NCBI GenBank assembly: GCA_004559785.1
Contig: SFXD01000021.1
Span: forward strand, 1-27,936
DNA length: 27,936 nt
From: a bacterium
GTDB taxonomy: Bacteria > Bacteroidota > Bacteroidia > Bacteroidales > Bacteroidaceae
Direction of reading: 5' to 3'
The notes below the pieces were generated by a model, which made no database searches, had not been told where the DNA came from, and saw nothing but the letters and a program-made list of their open reading frames with translations. This document shows, piece by piece, positions 16,541 to 22,531 of the stretch. The position numbers were made by a program, and so were the translations under genes. Each line of letters begins with the position of its first letter. Position 1 is the stretch's first letter.

Positions 16541-17224
16541 CTACGACAAGGTCTGAAGCCACTCCAGCAACTCATGCTCCGAGGTCAGTACGAAGCGGAA
16601 GGTCTGCGAGCGGCTCTCGTCGTAGGCCTTCTCTATTGTCCGTATGGTGGCGTCCGTCTGGCCTGCCTTCAGGCGTTCGAGGGTAAGGTCGCTCAGCACT
16701 ATTACGTCCGTCGTGTCGTCGATGTAGGAATTGGCATAGATGCCATGGTCGCCCAGCTTCTGGTATAGCTCGTCCTGCGGCGTGCGTGTGTCCGAGGGCA
16801 CGAACAGCTCGCGGGTGTAGAGCGGATTGCCTGCATCGCCATACACCAGGTGCGACCTTTCGTAGTGCCCGTAGCTTAGGTGCAGTTCCTTGGCAATGGC
16901 CTCTGGTACGAAGTATGGGGAGAAATGCCCCTGCATCATGTCGTCCAGCTCCTTCTGGCGGATTACCCTTGGATGGTAGCCATGGAAGCCGAGCGTACGG
17001 ATATACTCCACCTGGTCGGCAGGAGCTCCGTCGCCCAACAGGATGTAGTGGACGTTGCGGCTTACCTTTGTGGAGGCCCTGCACTCTGCGCCATGCGCCG
17101 CAAAAAACTGCTGTACCTTTCTGGCCGGCTGCCTCATGCTACCCAGGATGCACACGTTTCGTCCCTTGAGGGGAGAACATTGCATAAGTTCGTCGTCTTG
17201 GAAGAGAGATAGCTCCTGCATCAT
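16541..17224 (-). CDS. BRCT-like domain protein next to ligA
   Basis: A 227-residue cytosolic protein. Residues about 18-90 resemble a BRCT domain: LKGRNVCILGSMRQPARKVQQFFAAHG, then a hydrophobic strand VHYILLGDG and a helix. The C-terminal part (YANSYIDDTTDVIVLSDLTLERL, then RTIEKAYDES and FRFVLTSEHELLEWL) may be a second BRCT-like fold. BRCT domains bind DNA ends or phosphoproteins; no catalytic motif is visible. Its ATG overlaps the stop of the lipoprotein gene by four bases (ATGA, 17221-17224), so translation is probably coupled. An ATG one codon later is equally possible. The domain call is by eye and the specific role is unknown. Confidence 0.7.
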   Translation of the reverse strand: MMQELSLFQDDELMQCSPLKGRNVCILGSMRQPARKVQQFFAAHGAECRASTKVSRNVHYILLGDGAPADQVEYIRTLGFHGYHPRVIRQKELDDMMQGHFSPYFVPEAIAKELHLSYGHYERSHLVYGDAGNPLYTRELFVPSDTRTPQDELYQKLGDHGIYANSYIDDTTDVIVLSDLTLERLKAGQTDATIRTIEKAYDESRSQTFRFVLTSEHELLEWLQTLS

Positions 17225-17964
17225 TCCGCACCCTTTTCCATTTCCTCCAGTTGCTTCTTGGTCGCCTTGTATTGGGTGACTCCGATGCTGTGGGATATTC
17301 CGTTCGTCTGCATCAGGAGCGTTGCCTTGCGGTCGTTTTCCATGTCCTTGTTTAGCTCCATGCTTACGTAGACCTTGTTCTCCCCCTCTGCGCCGGCCTC
17401 ATTGTCCAGCCTAATCCACGACGGGACGCTTCCTTCCTCCGCCGAGACGCTAAGCACCCAGTCGTCCTCCACGACAAAGCAGACGGAGTCGAGCGTCACG
17501 TTTGCGCTGTCGGCCATGGAGAAGGTTACCGTATCGGGGATATTGGAAAAGACGAAATCCTTGCAGCGTGGCGACGGGTGGTAGATATTGACGTAGCCCA
17601 GCTGGTAGTAGCGTGCGCCGGAGGAGTATTCGTACGAGTTGACCCCAACCACCGCGCTACGCGTGCCGCCCGTAGTGTTCGGGGTGGCCTCGAGCCAGCG
17701 GGTGAAGGTATACACGCTGTAGTCGTCGTGATTGATGTTTTCCGACTTCTCGCCCACTATGTCAATCCAATCTGCATACGAGTGCAGGGAGTACCCGTCG
17801 AACGTGGTGAAGATGATGGAGTCCCTTGTCTGGTCGGCAAACAGGACGCTGTAAGGCTTTGGGTAAATGACGTCGAGCATGTGGTTGTCCGGATCCTTCA
17901 TACAGGAGGCCACCAAGGCTGACAATGCAGCCATGCCGATTGCAAAAGAGCACTTCACTTTCAT
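17221..17964 (-). CDS. BACON-like lipoprotein
   Basis: A 247-residue lipoprotein. The signal peptide MKVKCSFAIGMAALSALVASC ends in the lipobox LVASC. The mature part is beta-rich, with paired tryptophan motifs seen in BACON-type Ig folds: YADWIDIVGE and, nearer the C-terminus, VPSWIRLDNEAG followed by ATLLMQTNGISHSIGVTQY. BACON domains usually occur in surface glycan-associated proteins of Bacteroidetes, so a periplasmic or surface location is likely. No enzymatic motif was seen. The C-terminus is charged (ATKKQLEEMEKGAE). Translationally coupled to the BRCT-like gene below it, an unusual pairing of a secreted and a DNA-type protein. Confidence 0.75.
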   Translation of the reverse strand: MKVKCSFAIGMAALSALVASCMKDPDNHMLDVIYPKPYSVLFADQTRDSIIFTTFDGYSLHSYADWIDIVGEKSENINHDDYSVYTFTRWLEATPNTTGGTRSAVVGVNSYEYSSGARYYQLGYVNIYHPSPRCKDFVFSNIPDTVTFSMADSANVTLDSVCFVVEDDWVLSVSAEEGSVPSWIRLDNEAGAEGENKVYVSMELNKDMENDRKATLLMQTNGISHSIGVTQYKATKKQLEEMEKGAE

Positions 17965-17997
17965 TGGTTTCTATGTCGCAATTTGTTAATTCGGCGG

Positions 17998-18029
17998 CAA
18001 AGTTATGTGTTTTTCCTTTCAAAAGCAAA
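17998..18029 (-). promoter_or_regulatory. Bacteroidetes sigma-70 promoter for the lipoprotein gene
   Basis: Minus-strand TAACTTTG (17998-18005) with TTTG (18026-18029) 20 bases upstream. The leader to the ATG at 17964 is about 28 bases. Confidence 0.75.
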
Positions 18030-18070
18030 AATGCAAGGTACAATAGGACCATTTTTAACAAAAAAAAGAC

Positions 18071-18078
18071 TAACTTTG
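18071..18078 (+). promoter_or_regulatory. -7 box directly before the HARE-HTH-like gene
   Basis: TAACTTTG fits TAnnTTTG but lies only four bases before the ATG at 18083. No TTTG is found at the expected -33 distance. If used, transcription would begin at or next to the start codon. Confidence 0.45.
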
Positions 18079-18082
18079 CGAA

Positions 18083-18433
18083 ATGAAGAATATTTACCAT
18101 CAGGACATAGTACAGATACTGCTTTCACGCGGCTCGTCGGGGATGAAGGTCTGCAACATAGCAAGGAGGATATACAACAAGCACGCCGACCTGTTCGACA
18201 AGAGCGTTTCCTTCGACAAGATACACCGCAGCATCGGAGTATATCTGTGCAAGGTATGCAATAAGAGGCAGACGATTTTCGTCCGCAAGGACTATGGCAT
18301 CTATTCCATAAAGCCCGACATCGCCATCCAACTCGACCTCTTCTTAGACCTACCTTCCGGGGAGGAAACGGGAAAAGAGCCGGACCAGTCGAAGTGCAAG
18401 CCCGATGCCGTCCAGCTGAGCCTGTTCGATTAG
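18083..18433 (+). CDS. Small HARE-HTH-like winged-helix protein
   Basis: A 116-residue basic protein. Residues about 8-78 resemble the HARE-HTH fold: a first helix (QDIVQILLSRG), a second helix (MKVCNIARRIYNKH), a longer helix (SFDKIHRSIGVYLCKVC) and a wing ending in the hallmark-like strand IFVRKDYGIYSIKP. Such domains are found in RpoE-delta and restriction or chromatin proteins and are thought to bind nucleic acid. The tail is acidic then polar and ends in VQLSLFD. The assignment is by pattern only. Its start lies at the predicted transcription start, suggesting a leaderless message. The alternative Met at residue 21 would delete the first helix. Confidence 0.65.
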   Translation: MKNIYHQDIVQILLSRGSSGMKVCNIARRIYNKHADLFDKSVSFDKIHRSIGVYLCKVCNKRQTIFVRKDYGIYSIKPDIAIQLDLFLDLPSGEETGKEPDQSKCKPDAVQLSLFD

Positions 18434-18493
18434 GACCGATTCGGATTGGATTTTGAGCTCGGATTTATACTAACTTTATTATATAAAAATAAC

Positions 18494-20011
18494 ATGAGAA
18501 AGATCACACGTAGAGATTTCATCAAGAAGAGCGGAATGGGAACAGCCGCCTTTATGATAGTGCCCAATGTGGTGTTAGGCCGCAGCCACGGTCATGTGGC
18601 GCCAAGTGACAAACTCAACATTGCCGGAGTGGGCGTGGGCGGAATGGGCCGCCGCAATCTGCAGAAGATGAGCACGGAGAACATTGTGGCCCTGTGCGAT
18701 GTGGACTGGAAATATGCCGGAAAGACGTTTAACGACTATCCCAATGCCCGCCGCTTCAAGGACTGGCGCTTGATGCTTGACGAGATGGGCAAGTCCATCG
18801 ATGCCGTACTGGTGGCCACGCCCGACCACACCCATGCCTGTGTGGCTGCCCATGCCATGACGTTGGGCAAGCACGTCTATGTACAGAAACCCCTTACCCA
18901 TTCGGTCTATGAGGCCCGACTGCTTACGCGCCTGGCCAAGAAATACAAGGTGGCCACGCAGATGGGTAACCAGGGCAACTCCTTCGACTGGTGCCGGCAG
19001 GTTGCGGAGTGGATCTGGAATGATGAGATAGGCGAGGTGCGCGAGGTGCATTGCTGGACCGACCGCCCCATCTGGCCCCAGGGACTCATGAAGCCGGCTG
19101 ATACGCCTCCCTGTCCCGAGACATTGGACTGGAACCTCTTCATCGGCCCTGCCGAAATGCGTCCTTACCATCCTTCGTACACGCCCTGGAACTGGCGCGG
19201 ATGGTACGACTTCGGAACCGGTGCCTTGGGCGATATGGCTTGCCACATCATGGATCCGGCCGTCTGGGCCTTGGGCATCAAGTATCCCACCAGCGTCATT
19301 GCCAGCTCCTCTCTCAGCAACCTCTATTCGCCCCCTCATGCCGAGGTCATCACCTACACCTTCCCCGCACGTCCCAAGAAGGGCAAGGTGAAGATGCCCG
19401 AAGTGAAGGTCCATTGGTACGACGGCGGCCTGATGCCTCCTCGCCCGGAGGAACTGAAGGACGGCGAAATGATGGGCGACGAGAACGGCGGAATCATCTT
19501 TGTGGGAAGCAAGGGAAAGATTATGACCGGCTGCTATGGCATGAACCCCACGCTTCTTCCCCTGGACCGCATGAAGGACTTCAAGCAACCCGACCCCATA
19601 CTGCCCCGAGTGAAAGGCGGAAACGGCGACATCTGGAACACCGACGCGCACGAGCAGGATTGGATCAGGGCATGTAAGGAGTCGCCGGAGAACCGAGTGG
19701 AGGCATCCAGCAACTTCCAGCATTCGGGTCCCTTTACCGAGATGGTGGACATGGGCGTCATAGCCGTTCGTATGGCTGGTCTGTACGGATTGCACCGCAC
19801 GCTTCAGTGGGACGGCGAGAACATGTGCTTTACCAACATTTCGCCCAATGACAAGATAAAGATTGTGAACCACGACGATTTCAAGGTAATAGACGGCGAC
19901 CCGCGCTTCGACCGCCGCTTTGGCGAATTCAATGCCATTGAGGCAGCGGCAGAGTGGGTGAAGCACACTTACCACAACGGATTCAGCCTGCCCGACATGC
20001 CCAAAGACTAA
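18494..20011 (+). CDS. Tat-exported Gfo/Idh/MocA-family oxidoreductase
   Basis: A 505-residue NAD(P)-dependent sugar oxidoreductase. The start MRKITRRDFIKKSGMG at 18494 gives a twin-arginine signal, so export to the periplasm is expected; an in-frame ATG at 18446 would bury it. The Rossmann motif is KLNIAGVGVGGMGRRNL. The catalytic segment reads GKHVYVQKPLTHS, with Gln where most family members have Glu in EKP. Family members act on sugars, inositols or keto-glycosides. The next gene encodes a lipoprotein isomerase, a common pairing in Bacteroidetes glycan metabolism, so an extracytoplasmic sugar or 3-keto-sugar pathway is inferred. Arg codons are nearly all CGN with a single AGG, unlike ligA. 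Upstream, TAACTTTA (18471-18478) is only a near match to a -7 box. Confidence 0.9.
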   Translation: MRKITRRDFIKKSGMGTAAFMIVPNVVLGRSHGHVAPSDKLNIAGVGVGGMGRRNLQKMSTENIVALCDVDWKYAGKTFNDYPNARRFKDWRLMLDEMGKSIDAVLVATPDHTHACVAAHAMTLGKHVYVQKPLTHSVYEARLLTRLAKKYKVATQMGNQGNSFDWCRQVAEWIWNDEIGEVREVHCWTDRPIWPQGLMKPADTPPCPETLDWNLFIGPAEMRPYHPSYTPWNWRGWYDFGTGALGDMACHIMDPAVWALGIKYPTSVIASSSLSNLYSPPHAEVITYTFPARPKKGKVKMPEVKVHWYDGGLMPPRPEELKDGEMMGDENGGIIFVGSKGKIMTGCYGMNPTLLPLDRMKDFKQPDPILPRVKGGNGDIWNTDAHEQDWIRACKESPENRVEASSNFQHSGPFTEMVDMGVIAVRMAGLYGLHRTLQWDGENMCFTNISPNDKIKIVNHDDFKVIDGDPRFDRRFGEFNAIEAAAEWVKHTYHNGFSLPDMPKD

Positions 20012-20093
20012 GTTGTAAACGGGCAATCTTTTTTTCGGACGCGGCAGCGTTGCGTCCCTACAGAATGAGCGAAACGATTGATAATATATAATA

Positions 20094-20969
20094 ATGTATA
20101 AGATGAAGAAACGATATAAAATGTTGATGCAGGCAGCCCTGTGCGTGCTGCTGCTTTGTCTGGTTCTGCCCTCCTGTACTTGTAAGGATACGGCACAGAA
20201 GGGTTGGGAACTTTCCCTGCAAAGTTACACATTCCACAAATTCACTCTGCTGGAGGCTTTTGACAAGGCCCAGGAGCTGGGGATAACCAACATGGAGGTG
20301 TTCCCCGGCCATAAGATTGGCGGCAAATGGGGCGACCAGATGTTCGGCTACGACCTGGACGACGCCTCGCGAAAGGAACTTCTCGCCCTTGCTGCGGAAA
20401 AGGGCGTACGCATTGTGGGATGTGGTGTGTTTGTGAGCGACAAGGCCGAGGAATGGGAAAAGATGTTCCGCCTGGCCAAAGACATGAACATGGAATACAT
20501 CTCTTGCGAACCTCCCGTTGAGGTGTGGGACATTGTGGAACAACTGGCCGAGAAGAACCACATCGGCATAGCCGTGCACAACCATCCCCAGCCTTCCACA
20601 TACTGGAATCCCCAGCTGCTTCTGGACCAGATTGGCCAAAGGAGCGAACTGCTCGGCTCCTGTGCCGACGTAGGCCACTGGAACCGCGAGGGCCTGGACC
20701 ACCTCGACTGTCTGCGCCGTCTTGAAGGCCGCATCCACTCGCTCCACTTCAAGGACATCATCGGCCCCCAGCCCGACGGACAGGAACGCCACGATGTCAT
20801 CTGGGGCCAGGGCGTGCTGGACGTAAAGGCCATGCTGACTGAGCTGAAACGGCAGAACTTCAGCGGCTACTTTACCATAGAATACGAGCATAACTGGGAA
20901 AATTCCGTGCCCGACATCCGCCAGTGCATCGACTATTTCAACCAGGCCTGTGCCGAAATGGGCGAGTAG
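20094..20969 (+). CDS. Lipoprotein sugar isomerase/epimerase (xylose-isomerase-like TIM barrel)
   Basis: A 291-residue protein of the AP endonuclease 2 / xylose isomerase-like TIM-barrel superfamily. The leader LMQAALCVLLLCLVLPSC carries a lipobox, so it is a membrane-anchored periplasmic protein. Barrel motifs include LSLQSYTFHKFTLLEAF, GITNMEVFPG, IAVHNHPQPS, SCADVGHWNREGLD, the metal-site-like IHSLHFKDI, and FTIEYEHNW near the end. An ATG at 20103 (MKKRYKML) is equally acceptable as start. It lies 82 bases after the oxidoreductase and shares its codon habit. The substrate is unknown; a joint role on a keto-sugar or polyol is inferred from the pairing. No strong terminator follows; a 7-bp inverted repeat AAGTTCC/GGAACTT lies at 20976-21013. 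Confidence 0.88.
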   Translation: MYKMKKRYKMLMQAALCVLLLCLVLPSCTCKDTAQKGWELSLQSYTFHKFTLLEAFDKAQELGITNMEVFPGHKIGGKWGDQMFGYDLDDASRKELLALAAEKGVRIVGCGVFVSDKAEEWEKMFRLAKDMNMEYISCEPPVEVWDIVEQLAEKNHIGIAVHNHPQPSTYWNPQLLLDQIGQRSELLGSCADVGHWNREGLDHLDCLRRLEGRIHSLHFKDIIGPQPDGQERHDVIWGQGVLDVKAMLTELKRQNFSGYFTIEYEHNWENSVPDIRQCIDYFNQACAEMGE

Positions 20970-21048
20970 GGCCACAAGTTCCAGTCAGCATCATGCCTTT
21001 TGAATAGGAACTTCAAGGCTATTGCTTAGGAGTTGGCGGATTAATATT

Positions 21049-21101
21049 GAGACCCCCTCTGTCCCCCAGAGACCCCCTCTGTCCCCCTGTTTAGGGGGAA
21101 G
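21049..21101 (+). repeat. Composite repeat, copy 1 (half copy plus full core)
   Basis: A 33-bp core (21069-21101) begins GAGACCCCCTCTG and ends CTGTTTAGGGGGAAG, with CCCCC/GGGGG arms able to form a hairpin. It is preceded by a tandem copy of its first 20 bases (21049-21068). It lies past the end of the smalltalk operon, in the gap between convergent genes. Confidence 0.85.
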
Positions 21102-21123
21102 ACTTTGGGCTGTGAGAGGTGGC

Positions 21124-21152
21124 AAAAAAAAGCCCCCCTACGACAGGGGGCT
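21124..21152 (-). terminator. Strong intrinsic terminator of the HU-smalltalk operon
   Basis: On the minus strand AGCCCCC pairs with GGGGGCT (7 bp, 8-base loop) and is followed by eight T. It lies 15 bases after the smalltalk stop, so it closes the leftward accessory operon. Confidence 0.85.
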
Positions 21153-21166
21153 GAGAGGGTCTTCCA

Positions 21167-21283
21167 TCATATTGGGCCAAGCCCCATACAGGACGTCACT
21201 CCCAATGCCGTGGCTATTGCCGAGAGGGCTGCCACCACCACGTTGATGATGGTCCTCCATAACATTTTCTTAGAATCTTCCAT
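21167..21283 (-). CDS. Smalltalk family small protein
   Basis: A 38-residue protein beginning MEDSKKMLWRTIINVVVA. It has one hydrophobic segment (IINVVVAALSAIATALGV) and ends TSCMGLGPI. It matches the 'smalltalk' small-protein family known in Bacteroidales next to HU-like genes and, usually, an N-acetylmuramoyl-L-alanine amidase. The hydrophobic stretch with a following Cys suggests membrane association; function is unknown. The leader is A-rich (TTAAAAAAAAGAGC before ATT-ATG), typical of the phylum. It lies 73 bases after the HU gene and just before a strong terminator. No amidase gene is present downstream, where the isomerase gene ends on the other strand. Confidence 0.8.
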   Translation of the reverse strand: MEDSKKMLWRTIINVVVAALSAIATALGVTSCMGLGPI

Positions 21284-21310
21284 AATGCTCTTTTTTTTAA
21301 GTGTTAGGCG

Positions 21311-21348
21311 TTAGTGATTAGTGATTAAGTGATTAGGGGGTCTTCTCA
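21311..21348. repeat. Heptamer tract between HU and smalltalk genes
   Basis: TTAGTGATTAGTGATTAAGTG is a degenerate array of 7-bp units (AGTGATT) that runs into AGGGGGTCTTCTCA. The last 12 bases are shared with the end of composite repeat copy 3 (22299-22312). It looks like a relative or remnant of the composite repeat. Confidence 0.6.
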
Positions 21349-21356
21349 TCGCTCTG

Positions 21357-21923
21357 TCACCCCAGCGATACGTCGCCGTCGCCATCGTCCACGGAGCCGC
21401 CGCCCTGGTCAGAGCCTCCCGTTCCGCCATTGGGGTCGTCAGTTCCGCCATTGGGGTCGTCAGTTCCGCCGTCTGGATTGCCGCTTGGGTCAGAGGGCGT
21501 GTCCGTGTTGGAAGCCTCGCCACGGCTGTACTCGGTCACCTCCTTGAAACGTGCGTTGATGTCGAGCTGCTTCTTCGAGATCTCGCCCGTGCCGAGGGCG
21601 TTGATGTACGCCTTGACGATGTTGGTGGAGGCGGAGAAGTCGGATGGCGAGTCGGCGGGTCGGCTGCTGAGTCCGAGGCTGAAGATGGCAAGGTTGTCCA
21701 GCTTCACCTTCTTCGAGTCGAGCAGCAGCTCGCGTATGCACCCCACCATGTCCATCAGCACTCCGTGGATGGTGCCCTTGGAGTAGACGGTATTGTGGTT
21801 GCTGATGTGCTCTGCCAGCCCCTCGATGTCGATGGTCTCGTCGTGGTAGGCGCGTGCGTAGAACTTGTCCTTCACTCCGGCAGAACCGGTGTTCTTGTAG
21901 ATCTTGTACTTGATGTAAGCCAT
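21357..21923 (-). CDS. HU-HIG family DNA-binding protein with Gly/Asp-rich tail
   Basis: A 188-residue HU-related DNA-binding protein. Residues 1-135 follow the HU-HIG pattern of Bacteroidales: MAYIKYKIYKNTGSAGVKDK, helical GLAEHISNHNTVYSKGTIHG, then LDNLAIFSLGLSSRP and a DFSASTNIVKAY helix. HU folds bend and wrap DNA. From about residue 136 the tail is acidic and disordered, built of a 7-residue repeat (DDPNGGT) encoded by two perfect 21-bp units. It lies between DUF4248 and smalltalk in the accessory operon. A -7 box at 22135-22142 suggests it may also have its own promoter with a leader of about 200 bases containing repeat copy 2. Confidence 0.85.
   Translation of the reverse strand: MAYIKYKIYKNTGSAGVKDKFYARAYHDETIDIEGLAEHISNHNTVYSKGTIHGVLMDMVGCIRELLLDSKKVKLDNLAIFSLGLSSRPADSPSDFSASTNIVKAYINALGTGEISKKQLDINARFKEVTEYSRGEASNTDTPSDPSGNPDGGTDDPNGGTDDPNGGTGGSDQGGGSVDDGDGDVSLG
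21421..21462 (-). repeat. Tandem 21-bp repeat in the HU tail
   Basis: Two perfect adjacent units beginning GTTCCGCCATTGGGGTC (21421-21441 and 21442-21462) plus a diverged third. Each codes a 7-residue Pro-Asn-Gly-Gly-Thr-Asp-Asp unit. Unit number is likely to vary between strains. Confidence 0.85.
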
Positions 21924-22058
21924 AATTGTAATGTTTTTAAAAAGTTAGACAATATGACGGTTTCCCGTCCTTCTGATACTCCGTGCGTGTTTCAGCCAAA
22001 CAGGGCCCGTGTCTTGCCAAAACGCGCTTGGTGTTTCGTTAGCCTTGGGCTCGCCGTG

Positions 22059-22091
22059 GAGACCCCCTCAATCCCCCTGTTTAGGGGGAAG
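22059..22091 (+). repeat. Composite repeat, copy 2
   Basis: A 33-bp core, GAGACCCCCTCAAT then CCCCCTGTTTAGGGGGAAG, differing from copies 1, 4 and 5 at a few central bases. It is flanked by GAGCC-like remnants of the 7-bp units and lies in the probable leader of the HU gene. Confidence 0.85.
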
Positions 22092-22134
22092 AAGAGGGAG
22101 AGCCGGGGCTCGCTGTGTAATTTTAATTACGATG

Positions 22135-22142
22135 CAAAGTTA
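22135..22142 (-). promoter_or_regulatory. -7 box for a possible HU promoter
   Basis: Minus-strand TAACTTTG in the context GCAAAGTTACG, the same context seen upstream of the 402-residue gene (27517-27524). No TTG is found 19-20 bases upstream, so strength is uncertain. Confidence 0.45.
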
Positions 22143-22220
22143 CGACAATCTCCTGTGTCGGTCGTGCGTATCGTGCGCTTGGCGTGCGATGCGAGGACAT
22201 TTCGGGGGATTGTGGGCACT

Positions 22221-22312
22221 CACGGCTCACGGCTCACGGCTCACGGCTCACAGCCCTTCCCCCTAAACAGGGGGATAGAGGGGGTCTCTGGGGGATTGAG
22301 GGGGTCTTCTCA
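22221..22312 (-). repeat. Composite repeat, copy 3, with perfect heptamer array
   Basis: Inverted relative to the other copies. Four perfect CACGGCT units and one CACAGCC (22221-22255) run straight into the 33-bp core (22256-22288). A second partial core (22289-22310) follows. The end of this copy carries the TGA stop of the DUF4248 gene. This copy best shows the element's layout: 7-bp array, CTTCCCCCTAAACAGGGGG, then GAGGGGGTCTC. Confidence 0.85.
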
Positions 22313-22531
22313 CGGCTCTCCCAGGTGTTCGGTTATGAGGCGTACCTGCCTTGGGGTGAAGCCCTTGGAGGTTTTCTCGTAGCCCGTGGCAAGCAGCTGT
22401 GCCATGAGGGGCTTGCATCGGTATATCCACGTCATGAGGTGGTTGACGGCTGAGTGTGGGCTGCTGTCGGGGAAGTAGGCCAGGGCAAGTTCCTTCTTGG
22501 TGTACGGCCTTATCTTGAAGTCTGTATTCAT
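22310..22531 (-). CDS. DUF4248 domain protein
   Basis: A 73-residue basic protein beginning MNTDFKIRPYTKKELALAYFP, with a helical centre (AVNHLMTWIYRCKPLMAQL) and TPRQVRLITEHLGEP at the end. It matches the DUF4248 family of Bacteroidales, small proteins with a helix-turn-helix look found next to HU-like and primase-type genes; function is unknown. The start at 22531 was chosen over 22567 because it overlaps the primase stop by four bases (ATGA), the normal signature of coupled translation. Its stop codon and the last codons (GAG-CCG-TGA) are identical to a unit of composite repeat copy 3, so the present C-terminus may have been supplied by the repeat. Confidence 0.8.
   Translation of the reverse strand: MNTDFKIRPYTKKELALAYFPDSSPHSAVNHLMTWIYRCKPLMAQLLATGYEKTSKGFTPRQVRLITEHLGEP

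Larger units (their letters stand above)
21924..22220. other. Intergenic region 5' of the HU gene
   Basis: There is no convincing gene in the 386 bases from 21924 to the DUF4248 stop at 22310. The region holds repeat copy 2 (22059-22091), a minus-strand -7 box TAACTTTG at 22135-22142 without a good -33 partner, and, at its right end, the heptamer array and core of copy 3. Overlapping plus-strand frames across it consist largely of repeat sequence and were not called. Confidence 0.6.

Noticed and set aside
20976..21013. A terminator after the sugar isomerase gene
   Set aside because: The 7-bp inverted repeat has a 24-base loop and no T run after it, so support is too weak to call.
22221..22255. 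Perfect tandem repeats as a CRISPR array
   Set aside because: Units are 7 bp with no spacers, and no cas genes are present. They belong to the composite repeat.
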